From Candidatus Pacearchaeota archaeon (lineage in GTDB: Archaea; Nanobdellota; Nanobdellia; Pacearchaeales; GW2011-AR1): a DNA stretch of 20,469 bases. The stretch is from NCBI GenBank assembly GCA_014728565.1, contig WJLK01000116.1, positions 1 to 20,469 on the forward strand. Direction: 5' to 3'. Of the stretch, positions 7,021 through 14,087 are shown one piece after another. The stretch's first letter is position 1. The number at the start of each line of letters is the position of its first letter. A program made the position numbers and the translations under genes. The notes under the pieces are model-generated. The model did no database searches, was not told the DNA's origin, and saw nothing but the letters and a program-made list of their open reading frames with translations.

Positions 7021-7590
7021 TTACAAAGGATCTGCACATTCCTCAACATATATTTTATCTAACCACCTGTGATATGCCTGGGAAAGACTTCTTGGATTCC
7101 TATCAGCGTTAAACTCTCCATTAACAAAAGCAGTAATAGCATCCCAGGAATGTCCATGGCATCTCAAATAATGAGCATACTCCATTTCACCATATTTTCT
7201 TCCATCAATAACAACAGTCTTACCATTATCATAAGGTATATCGCCTCTCGCTCTTACTCCCTCTACTCCTCTCTCTACTGCAGTCTCTAACATGTTTCTT
7301 TTTCCAATTTCATCTAATTCATCATCTGAAAGAAAGTGACTTAAAGCTCTTCTAACTGCAATTCTCGCAATCCAGTGTCCACTATCTAGGTTTCTATTAT
7401 ATCTCGCTCCACTCTCAAGTTTTAAACCCTCTAAATCATTCAGGTGGTTTTTGACTAATCCTGCTATAGTTGCTCCATCATAAAGTTCCCTACCAATATC
7501 TGGACAAACATCTGCTAAATGATTTCCAAGTTCCTCTGCAAATCTTCTAGCTCTTAACCTTCTTCTTTCAACATTATCCTCAATTGCCAT
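7021..7590 (-). CDS. Unknown helical protein with a possible HTH-like C-terminus
   Basis: A 189-residue, mainly helical, arginine-rich protein that I do not recognise. The N-terminus is a basic helix (ERRRLRARRFAEELGNHL). Near the C-terminus, HGHSWDAITAFVNGEF followed by RNPRSLSQAYHRW has the spacing of a Myb/homeodomain-like helix-turn-helix, which suggests nucleic-acid binding. I chose the ATG at 7590, preceded by a TATA-like box near 7606-7614. An upstream ATG at 7659 would add 23 hydrophobic residues, but these cover the promoter-like DNA. The gene lies just upstream of the metallophosphoesterase, 39 bp away on the same strand. The function is unknown. Confidence 0.75.
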   Translation of the reverse strand: MAIEDNVERRRLRARRFAEELGNHLADVCPDIGRELYDGATIAGLVKNHLNDLEGLKLESGARYNRNLDSGHWIARIAVRRALSHFLSDDELDEIGKRNMLETAVERGVEGVRARGDIPYDNGKTVVIDGRKYGEMEYAHYLRCHGHSWDAITAFVNGEFNADRNPRSLSQAYHRWLDKIYVEECADPL

Positions 7591-7706
7591 TTTAAAAATT
7601 CCAGTATATTTGTTCCTAAAAACCAGTTTAAATAATTTACTAAAAACAATTAAATACAAAAATCTAGTTTATGTTATAACTTATAAGAAGTAACAAAACC
7701 AAAAGA

Positions 7707-7714
7707 TTTATAAA
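7707..7714 (+). promoter_or_regulatory. TATA box for the structured leader and orphan gene
   Basis: TTTATAAA at 7707-7714 is followed by about 100 bp before the ATG at 7815. A start 25 nt downstream would fall near 7735, giving an 80-nt leader. That is long for this window, where most genes look leaderless. Confidence 0.5.
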
Positions 7715-7747
7715 CCCCAAAACTATGTAAAATTATCACCTCTTTTT

Positions 7748-7801
7748 CCCCAGAAAAGCAAAGCCATATCATTTTTTGATATGAAACTGGCTTTTTTGGG
7801 G
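7748..7801 (+). ncRNA. Structured 5' leader or small RNA hairpin
   Basis: A two-part stem-loop. The outer stem pairs CCCCAGAAAAGC (7748-7759) with GCTTTTTTGGGG (7790-7801), 12 pairs including one G-U. An internal loop of 5 and 6 nt follows. The inner stem pairs CATATCA (7765-7771) with TGATATG (7777-7783), with a T5 loop. It ends 13 nt before the ATG of the orphan gene, so the GGGG that could act as a weak ribosome binding site is held in the stem. The octamer ATCACCTC (7735-7742), like the 3' end of 16S rRNA, lies just before it. A cis-acting leader and an independent small RNA are both possible. Confidence 0.5.
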
Positions 7802-7814
7802 TTTTAAAATTAAA

Positions 7815-8231
7815 ATGTTAAAAAGATTATACTCAACTTTAAGAAGATTTTTTAGTTCTCAACCAACTGCTCAACTCCCGCCTATAACAAATGGAACAGG
7901 AATCTCAAGTTTCTCAAGAGCTGTTGACAGGGGTTCTGTTAATGAAAGTGATTTCTTAGAAGTAGATTTTCTTGATGGGGAAGGAGCAACAGAAATTTCT
8001 TATATAGGAAGAACAAGTCTACCTCTTGTAGGATATGATTTTTTATTGTGTCCTGAAAGAATAACTAATCTCGAAAAACCCTATGAAACTCATAAAGTCG
8101 GTCCAGGATTCACAGAAGAAATTGGAGACTGGAGATTATTAGTTCCTTATTCAGACAGAGATGCCTGGGAAGATAAAAGAACAGAGTGGAATCAGAGATT
8201 ACAAACAAGATTAGAAGACAGAACAGAATAA
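7815..8231 (+). CDS. Unknown 138-residue protein behind a structured leader
   Basis: I do not recognise this protein. It opens with a basic, partly hydrophobic helix (LKRLYSTLRRFF) followed by a Ser/Pro/Thr-rich linker, then an acidic beta-rich region (ESDFLEVDFLDGEG, EISYIGRTSLPLVGYDFLL), and ends in a charged helix. No signal peptide is clear. It is a single plus-strand gene flanked by minus-strand genes, with its own TATA box and an 80-nt leader holding a strong hairpin. No good Shine-Dalgarno motif is free before the ATG. The convergent aspS gene ends 114 bp downstream. Confidence 0.7.
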   Translation: MLKRLYSTLRRFFSSQPTAQLPPITNGTGISSFSRAVDRGSVNESDFLEVDFLDGEGATEISYIGRTSLPLVGYDFLLCPERITNLEKPYETHKVGPGFTEEIGDWRLLVPYSDRDAWEDKRTEWNQRLQTRLEDRTE

Positions 8232-8345
8232 TCTAATTTATCTTTTAGTAATCTAAAAACCAATAATTCTAAAATAATTAAATATTTAAATAAAGAAATA
8301 ATAATAAGAAGATGGTTAGTGGATACAATGAAACTGCAGCATAGA

Positions 8346-9776
8346 TTATCTCTTTCTGGTTTTCTTTTTGCTTTTAACTGTTTTTTTATCAGCTTTCTCA
8401 GTAATCCTGACATCAACATGAACATCCTTTAGATGTTTTTTATCTATATCAGAAGGAGAACCATCCATTGGATTTTGCGCTGCCTTGTTTTTTGGAAATG
8501 CTATTACCTCCCTAATATCATTATAACCAAGCATTAATGCCACAAGTCTGTCAAAACCAAGACCCATTCCACCATGAACAGGACCTCCGTATTTATAAGC
8601 CTCTAGTAAAAAACCAAATTTCTTTTTAGCCTCCTGTTTACTCATTCCTACAACTTTCATTATTCTCTCCTGTAAATCAGGATCATTAATCCTTATACTG
8701 CCACTTCCTAGCTCCACACCATTTAAAACAACATCAAATAACTCTCCCCTGACTTTTCCAGGTTCTTTTTCTAAATCATCAACATACTTTTTCTGAGGAG
8801 AGGTAAACATATGATGCTCTGGTTCCCATCTTCCCTCCTCCTGATTATATGCAAAAAGAGGAAAATCATAAATCCAGCAAAATGCAAACTCTTTTTTATT
8901 ATTTTTATCCTTTCTTAAATCAGGCTTATCAGTATGATATTTTTTCATAGACTCTTCATAAGTTAATCTAGGAAACTTCCCAAGTTTAACTCCCAGAACT
9001 TTATCAAAAACATACCTGTACATATCTTCAACAAAATTCATAATATCCTCTGAATCAACAAAACTCATCTCAAAATCAATCTGTGTATGCTCTGGCTGCC
9101 TGTCCTGTCTTAAATCCTCATCTCTTAGACATTTAGCCAGACTAAAATATCTGTCAAAACCAGATATCATTAAAATCTGCTTATAAAGCTGAGGACTCTG
9201 AGGCAATGCATAGAATTTTCCAGGATTAACTCTGCTTGGAACAATATAATCCCTTGCTCCTTCTGGAGTAGGCTTAACTAGCAAAGGAGTCTCAATCTCT
9301 ATAAAATTATTTTTCAAAAAATATTCTCTGACAGCTCTTGCAACCTCTGACCTAAAAGCAAGATTTTTCTGCATTTTTTCAGTTCTTAAATCTAAGAACT
9401 TAAACTTCATCCTAATTTCCTCTCCAATATCTTTTTCATCAATCTCAAATGGAAGCTGACTTGCTTTTCCAAGAACCTCAACAGAATCAATAAAAACCTC
9501 TACTCTTCCACTTGCTAAATCAGGATTCTCACTTCCCTTAGGCCTCTGATTAACCTGTCCCTCTATCTTTATACAGCTTTCCTTTCCTAGTTTCTTAATG
9601 TTCTCAAAACTCTCATTACTCTTAACAATAACACATTGGACCTTTCCATATCTGTCTCTTAAATCAAAAAAAATAACTTTTCCATGCTCTCTGATTGTAT
9701 CAATCCAGCCACATAACTTTACTTTCTGTCCTATGATTTTCTCACTGATTTCTCCTAAAGTATGAGTTCTAAGCAT
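8346..9776 (-). CDS. aspS: Bacterial-type aspartyl-tRNA synthetase lacking the GAD domain, probably non-discriminating
   Basis: A class II synthetase charging tRNA(Asp) and probably tRNA(Asn) with aspartate. An OB-fold anticodon domain (about 1-105) is followed by the catalytic core: TPEGARD (170-176), ALPQSPQLYKQ, motif 2 FRDED-like LRDEDLRQDRQPEHTQID and motif 3 GMGLGFDR. These blocks match bacterial AspRS rather than archaeal. At 476 residues it is over 100 short of bacterial AspRS because the GAD insertion is missing: DKPDLR (283-288) passes almost directly to the WIYDFPLF block (301-308). His31 aligns with the His linked to non-discriminating charging in Pseudomonas AspRS, where discriminating enzymes have Leu. 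The tail is lysine-rich. A TATA box lies about 28 nt before the ATG. Confidence 0.96.
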   Translation of the reverse strand: MLRTHTLGEISEKIIGQKVKLCGWIDTIREHGKVIFFDLRDRYGKVQCVIVKSNESFENIKKLGKESCIKIEGQVNQRPKGSENPDLASGRVEVFIDSVEVLGKASQLPFEIDEKDIGEEIRMKFKFLDLRTEKMQKNLAFRSEVARAVREYFLKNNFIEIETPLLVKPTPEGARDYIVPSRVNPGKFYALPQSPQLYKQILMISGFDRYFSLAKCLRDEDLRQDRQPEHTQIDFEMSFVDSEDIMNFVEDMYRYVFDKVLGVKLGKFPRLTYEESMKKYHTDKPDLRKDKNNKKEFAFCWIYDFPLFAYNQEEGRWEPEHHMFTSPQKKYVDDLEKEPGKVRGELFDVVLNGVELGSGSIRINDPDLQERIMKVVGMSKQEAKKKFGFLLEAYKYGGPVHGGMGLGFDRLVALMLGYNDIREVIAFPKNKAAQNPMDGSPSDIDKKHLKDVHVDVRITEKADKKTVKSKKKTRKR

Positions 9777-9799
9777 GAATATACTTCTGAAACAGAATT

Positions 9800-9808
9800 T
9801 ATAAAATT
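9800..9808 (-). promoter_or_regulatory. TATA box for aspS
   Basis: The minus strand reads ATTTTATAAAT around 9800-9808, about 28 nt before the aspS ATG at 9776, with no Shine-Dalgarno motif. This fits a leaderless mRNA. The box lies just behind the stop of the small ORF, so aspS can be transcribed on its own or by read-through from gatE. Confidence 0.5.
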
Positions 9809-9816
9809 ATTTATTG

Positions 9817-9960
9817 CTAAATAGGAATATTATACATATCCTTATTTACTAAAAAAACTCCTGAAAACCTAACTGCAAGAACTCTCTCAATATCATCTAC
9901 CTGAAATTCACTTCCTATAAAACTTGAAATATCAGATAAAACAACCATTTGAAATATCAT
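9817..9960 (-). CDS. Small 47-residue ORF coupled to gatE
   Basis: A short frame whose ATG (9958-9960) overlaps the TGA of gatE as ATGA and which ends with TAG at 9817-9819, 40 bp before the aspS start. The predicted peptide has alternating hydrophobic stretches (MVVLSDISSFIG, RVLAVRFSGVFLV) and few charges. An internal ATG at 9948 is an alternative start. I do not recognise it. The stop-start overlap, the same arrangement as elsewhere in this window, supports translation. Against it stand its small size and lack of a known family. Confidence 0.45.
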   Translation of the reverse strand: MIFQMVVLSDISSFIGSEFQVDDIERVLAVRFSGVFLVNKDMYNIPI

Positions 9961-11366
9961 TTCATCAGCTTCTTTAAAATTTCACTAGCTTCTTTACCAC
10001 TGATTTTACCTTTAAATTTCTGCATAATAAGACCCATATAAGCTCCTATACTCAGACCAGGTTTTTCTTTTATTAATCTTGCTGCTTCTGTCTCAATCTT
10101 GCCTAAATCTGCTTTTTCTACCTTAAGAGCATCTTCAACTGATTTTCCAGAAACAACCTCTTCCATAACATGTTTTACATCAGATTTATCAATTCTTTTC
10201 TCAGAAACAGCTCTGACAATATCTTCAATAACATCTAAGGTTAATCTGCCACTAACATCCTTTCCAGTATGTCTAGAAATTTCCAGAGGAATCTCCACCA
10301 AAACTCTATAAATAAACTTAGGTTCATCAACCAAACCAAGTAAAACCTTAAATTCATCTATTAATCCTTTTTTAGTCAAAAGCTTGATCATAGACTCATT
10401 TAATCCTTTTTTTCTAAGCTCCTCTCTTATTTTCTCTGTTAATTTAGGAAGAGTTTTTTTAGCTTCATCAATCATTTTTCGAGATATTTTTAACAAAGGC
10501 AAATCAGTTTCAGGATACATTCTTGCTGCACCTGGCATTGGCCTTAAAAAATCCGTACTTCCATCATCAAGAGCTTTTCTAACTTCGCTTTTCAAATTCT
10601 TTTTCTTAATATTCTCCTGCTGTCTTTTAATTTCTCTTTCAATAACAGGAATAAACATCTTAACATCCTGAAATCCTTTTATTTCAACTCTAGGATGACC
10701 AGAAATACTTACATTAATATCCTGTCTAATAGTGCCTATTCCTCTCTTTACCTTGCAACTTCTTAAGACATCGCCAATATACAATGCTGCCTCTTTTGCC
10801 TGCTCAGGAGTCCTTATATCTGGTTCTGTCTGAATTTCAACAAGAGGAATTCCCAGCCTATCGAGTCTCCAGATAACTCTTTTCTTGTCTCTGGAAACAG
10901 CCCTTGATGAATCCTCCTCTAAATAAACACTTCCTATTCCAACTCTTCCCTCTCTAGTCTCAATATAACCATCTCTTGCTATTAAAACAGTTCTCTGAAA
11001 ACCTGATGTATTGCTTCCATCAACCACTGTCTTTCTCATTATCTGAGTTATTGGAACAATCTCACAATTAAGATGAAGGGCTATATGTAAGGCTATCATC
11101 AGAGCCTCTGAATTAATTAAATGAGGTGGTTCTTCATCTAACTCAACAAGACAAGTTGTACCATATCCCTGATAAAAAAATTCTCTGTCCTTACTAGTTT
11201 CATGCTTAGCAGCAACATCAATATCTCCAGACTGCCCAGCTACAGCATGCAATTTCCTTTTAACTTCAAATTCAGGTTCATCATTTCTTAAAACAGATGG
11301 ACAGTTGCAAAACAATTTATGAGTATCTAACTGCTGATGAATTTCAAGTCCTGCTTTAATTTCCAT
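9957..11366 (-). CDS. gatE: Glu-tRNA(Gln) amidotransferase subunit E lacking the GAD domain
   Basis: The tRNA-binding and kinase-like subunit of archaeal GatDE, which activates Glu-tRNA(Gln) with ATP and amidates it using ammonia from GatD. The archaeal GatE signature AGLEIHQQLDT (5-15) and CNCP (20-23) open the cradle domain. The blocks VYLEEDSSR, DRLGIPLVEIQTEPD and RPMPGAARMYPETD follow, and the helical and YqeY-like tail (SIGAYMGLIMQKFKG) close it. At 469 residues it is well below the usual 610-640. The AspRS-like GAD insertion is absent: the helix after VEIKGFQDVKMF (227-238) runs straight into the RKALDDGSTDFLRP block (263-276). A TATA-like TTTTATTAA lies about 25 nt upstream, overlapping the end of the preceding gene. 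Confidence 0.96.
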   Translation of the reverse strand: MEIKAGLEIHQQLDTHKLFCNCPSVLRNDEPEFEVKRKLHAVAGQSGDIDVAAKHETSKDREFFYQGYGTTCLVELDEEPPHLINSEALMIALHIALHLNCEIVPITQIMRKTVVDGSNTSGFQRTVLIARDGYIETREGRVGIGSVYLEEDSSRAVSRDKKRVIWRLDRLGIPLVEIQTEPDIRTPEQAKEAALYIGDVLRSCKVKRGIGTIRQDINVSISGHPRVEIKGFQDVKMFIPVIEREIKRQQENIKKKNLKSEVRKALDDGSTDFLRPMPGAARMYPETDLPLLKISRKMIDEAKKTLPKLTEKIREELRKKGLNESMIKLLTKKGLIDEFKVLLGLVDEPKFIYRVLVEIPLEISRHTGKDVSGRLTLDVIEDIVRAVSEKRIDKSDVKHVMEEVVSGKSVEDALKVEKADLGKIETEAARLIKEKPGLSIGAYMGLIMQKFKGKISGKEASEILKKLMK

Positions 11367-11396
11367 AAAAAACTTTAGAAACCTGAGTTAATAAAA

Positions 11397-12152
11397 TTAG
11401 TGATTATTATTTGTTCTCATTAAATATTCTGAACCTTTATATGAATCCAGAGTTTTTTTTGCACTAAAAGCTAATCTTGAAACGATTTCTTCAATTTCTT
11501 CTTCAGTTATAAGACTTGTCAAAGATACCCTCCCTCTGGGATTTAAAGTAGGAATGCGTAAATACCTAGGCATTTCTGCAAAATCAGCAAGGGTCATAGA
11601 ACGATATCCTCCCTTGCCTACTATGGAATACCTCTCTAACTCTTTTAATGATTTTCTTAACTGTTTTCTACTAAGAGGTTTTCCATGTTTATTATGTAAT
11701 TCTAATCTTCCCTCATGAGCATCTACAAAACTACACCCAAGGTCTAGATAAAAAACTTTTCCATCTATATAACAATAATTTTGAGGTCTTCCTACAATAT
11801 CAGAAACTTGCAACAAATCCAGATATATCATTTCATCACTCACTAGAGCTGATGCTTCTCTAACATCATCTAAACCTTCACACTCCATCAACTTGCTAAC
11901 AAAATAAAAAGGCATTCCACTACGAATATTGGTTTTAATACCGGTCTCTAATTTAAAAGGTAAATTTCCATGAGGATTCTGTAACAAATAATAATCTGAA
12001 GTATGAAGACCTAAATTATTTACCATTGCAAAAGTTAATGCTTCATAAACAGGTTGGTGTGTGGGAATAAAAGAACTTTTACTTTTTTTTATTCTTGAGC
12101 CCATACAGTGTTTCAGATAAACTCTTATCTTTTCTGCATGGCAATTAGCCAA
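11397..12152 (-). CDS. Possible HipA/PI4K-like kinase-fold protein
   Basis: A 251-residue protein without a firm family call. A central segment, D118-IVG-R122-PQ-N125 followed by YIDGKVFYLD137LGCSF, resembles the catalytic and metal-binding loops of HipA/PI3-PI4 kinase-fold proteins (D-x-x-x-R-x-x-N, then iDlGxsF). The upstream EALTFAMVNNLGLHTSDYYLL looks like the HipA-type lobe connector. This is an inference from motif spacing only. The C-terminal half is helical and basic. The start is uncertain: TTG at 12152 lies 16 nt after a strong GGGAGG, too far for ideal use; an ATG at 12104 would shorten it by 16 residues. gatE follows 30 bp downstream with its own promoter. Confidence 0.6.
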   Translation of the reverse strand: MANCHAEKIRVYLKHCMGSRIKKSKSSFIPTHQPVYEALTFAMVNNLGLHTSDYYLLQNPHGNLPFKLETGIKTNIRSGMPFYFVSKLMECEGLDDVREASALVSDEMIYLDLLQVSDIVGRPQNYCYIDGKVFYLDLGCSFVDAHEGRLELHNKHGKPLSRKQLRKSLKELERYSIVGKGGYRSMTLADFAEMPRYLRIPTLNPRGRVSLTSLITEEEIEEIVSRLAFSAKKTLDSYKGSEYLMRTNNNH

Positions 12153-12389
12153 GCTAATTTCACAATTTCCTCCCTAGTTTGACCCTCTAGAACCACTTAA
12201 AATTTTTACTTCTAGTACCATATAAGTATAATAATTAAAAACAAACAATTTTTAAATCTTTCTTTTTTAACCACTTAAAAGTACTAACTATTCTAAAACT
12301 AAATTATGTTTGTGTTATAAATACAATTAAATTCAAGACAATCAAAACCTATATAAATCAATTTCTCCTTTAATAAAAAAAGAGGAAAG
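12153..12389. promoter_or_regulatory. Divergent control region between kinase-like gene and DUF1003 gene
   Basis: A 237-bp AT-rich region with no coding frame worth calling. It holds GGGAGG on the minus strand (near 12169-12174), a minus-strand TATA-like ATTATACTTATAT near 12220-12232, a plus-strand TATA box CTATATAAA ending near 12357 about 35 nt before the ATG at 12390, and GAGG at 12382-12385. The 12-mer AACCACTTAAAA occurs twice in direct orientation (12191-12202 and 12269-12280). Confidence 0.5.
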
Positions 12390-12878
12390 ATGAAACAAAA
12401 ACCTAAATCAGGAATATTACAGGCAGGAAAAAAATTTGAAAAATTAAATTTTAAGAGAAAAAATAAAAACCTAAAACCCTTTGTCCAGGATTCAAGAAAA
12501 TTAACCCTTAGTCAAAAAACAGCAGATAATTTAGCTAAATGGGCTGGAAGCTGGTCTTTTATTCTATCTTTCCTGGTTTTCCTATGCCTATGGATGATTC
12601 TAAACACCTATATATGGTTGAACTACATAAACAATCAACCATTTGATCCTTATCCATTTATTCTTCTGAACTTAATTTTATCATGCCTGGCAGCAATACA
12701 GGCTCCGGTTATTTTAATGAGCCAGAACAGAGCAGCTGAAAGAGACAGGCTTAGAGCAGAGTATGATTATCAGGTGAATAGAAAAGCAGAGAGAGAAATC
12801 AGAGACATCAAAAAACAGGTTAACCGTATTGAATTAAAATTAAATGAAAAACTCCATATAAAAAGAAAGACTACATAG
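12390..12878 (+). CDS. DUF1003 family membrane protein
   Basis: A 162-residue membrane protein. After a basic, soluble N-terminal 45 residues comes AKWAGSWSFI (49-58), the start of the first membrane helix (about 51-72). A short polar loop with FDPYPF (85-90) and a second helix (about 88-110, ending APVILMSQNR) follow. The C-terminus is a charged helix rich in R, E and K (AERDRLRAEYDYQVNRKAE), probably a cytoplasmic coiled coil. These blocks are diagnostic of DUF1003 (PF06210), a family of unknown function found in bacteria and archaea. Its stop overlaps the convergent ATP-grasp gene by 8 bp. Confidence 0.92.
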   Translation: MKQKPKSGILQAGKKFEKLNFKRKNKNLKPFVQDSRKLTLSQKTADNLAKWAGSWSFILSFLVFLCLWMILNTYIWLNYINNQPFDPYPFILLNLILSCLAAIQAPVILMSQNRAAERDRLRAEYDYQVNRKAEREIRDIKKQVNRIELKLNEKLHIKRKTT

Positions 12879-14019
12879 TAGCCATTTCATTATTATCAAA
12901 TTTTCTCTTGTAATAAGTCATATACTCTACTTTTCTTTCCAGAGCATCAACAATAGCTTCTGTAAAATCAACTCCAGTTATTCTCTCCACACTATTCAGA
13001 GCACCTGGCATAAAAACATTAATCTCCAGCAATTTATCTCCTGCAATATCCAAACCAACTAAAAACATACCGTCCTGGACAAGTCTTGGTCTCACAATAT
13101 CAACAATTCTTAAAACATCCTTTGTTATTTTTGCTTTTTTTGCTTTTCCACCAGCTCCAATATTGTTCCTCAGATCACCATTAGTCTTTACTCTTTTAAC
13201 AGCCGCATAAGCTCCTTTATGTATCAAAGGTTCACCATTCATTACAAACAACCTTATGTCTCCATCCTCAGAACTAGAAATATATTCCTGAGCAATAACA
13301 TAACCATCTCTTGAAACAGCATCAATCATCTGATTAACATTTGGAATTTCTTTTTCATGTACTAAAAAAACATTCCTACCCTCACTTCCAAACAAAGGCT
13401 TCAAAACAACCTTCTGATTTTCATCAAAAAATTTCTTTAATTCATTCCTGTCTCTTGTAATAACTGTCTTAGGTCTTATATCCTCTGGAAAATGTTGAAG
13501 ATAGAGTTTGTTTCTTGATTTTGATAAACCTCCTGGATTATTAAGAACTATTACTCCGCTTTTTATTGCAAACATTCCAAAATCTAAAGCAATAAATCTT
13601 GCCCAATCTCGTGTAGGAGGTTCTAGAGAAGGATCATACCTCAACATTAAAACATCTAAATCAGCTACATCAATCTTACGATAGCCTTCTCTTGGTATGT
13701 CTTTTAAATCTCTTGAAAAACTATCAAGAGAGGTATATCTTTTTTGAGCAGGACAGCATGCTTTAGCTCTTATTTTCTCATCATGATCATAAGATAAATC
13801 ACCTACACTGATGAAATAAATATGGTGACCTCTGTTAAAAGCAGTAAGCCCCATCTTTAAAGTAGAACTTCTCGGATGTTCACTAAACATATTGTTAACT
13901 ACAAATCCTATACTAATTTTTTTCTTATCTCTGCAATTTTTATTTTTAGAACCTTTCCCATTCACCTTCCCATTAACCTTAACTTTCTCAATTGATTTTC
14001 TAGAATTTTTCTTTTCCAT
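12871..14019 (-). CDS. GshB-like ATP-grasp ligase
   Basis: A 382-residue ATP-grasp enzyme. After a 33-residue basic N-terminal extension comes a Rossmann-like domain (ISIGFVVNNM), then DVLMLRYDPS and NNPGGLSKSRNKLYLQHFPE. ATP-grasp blocks follow: VLKPLFGSEGRNVFL, EYISSSEDGDIRLFVMNGEP, GDLRNNIGAGGKAK and LVGLDIAGDKLLEINVFMPG. This order is that of prokaryotic glutathione synthetase (GshB), which joins gamma-Glu-Cys to glycine. The same fold serves RimK and other ligases, and no gamma-Glu-Cys ligase is in the window, so the true substrate is open. The extension contains a KVNGKVNG repeat. It ends convergent with the DUF1003 gene. Confidence 0.82.
   Translation of the reverse strand: MEKKNSRKSIEKVKVNGKVNGKGSKNKNCRDKKKISIGFVVNNMFSEHPRSSTLKMGLTAFNRGHHIYFISVGDLSYDHDEKIRAKACCPAQKRYTSLDSFSRDLKDIPREGYRKIDVADLDVLMLRYDPSLEPPTRDWARFIALDFGMFAIKSGVIVLNNPGGLSKSRNKLYLQHFPEDIRPKTVITRDRNELKKFFDENQKVVLKPLFGSEGRNVFLVHEKEIPNVNQMIDAVSRDGYVIAQEYISSSEDGDIRLFVMNGEPLIHKGAYAAVKRVKTNGDLRNNIGAGGKAKKAKITKDVLRIVDIVRPRLVQDGMFLVGLDIAGDKLLEINVFMPGALNSVERITGVDFTEAIVDALERKVEYMTYYKRKFDNNEMATM
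13957..13980 (-). repeat. 12-bp tandem repeat in the ATP-grasp gene
   Basis: On the plus strand, CCCATTCACCTT (13957-13968) is followed at once by CCCATTAACCTT (13969-13980), with one mismatch. It encodes KVNGKVNG in the basic N-terminal extension, which is probably a flexible region that grew by duplication. Confidence 0.65.
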
Positions 14020-14087
14020 TTTGTATAAAAATTTAGGGAAATCTGTTTTTAAACCTATCTCTCAATAATTTAAGGACAACAAGATTT

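Noticed and set aside
8312..8344. A 10-codon plus-strand ORF behind a TATA-like box between the orphan gene and aspS
   Set aside because: The AT-rich gap gives TATA-like boxes easily, the peptide is only 10 residues, and nothing supports translation.
8192..8425. A 77-residue minus-strand frame across the 3' ends of the orphan gene and aspS
   Set aside because: It overlaps two real genes in other frames, is low in complexity and rich in Leu/Lys/Ile from AT-rich DNA.
12191..12280. Direct 12-bp repeat AACCACTTAAAA as a regulatory repeat
   Set aside because: Two copies 78 bp apart in AT-rich DNA, with no spacing relation to either promoter, are not enough for a claim.
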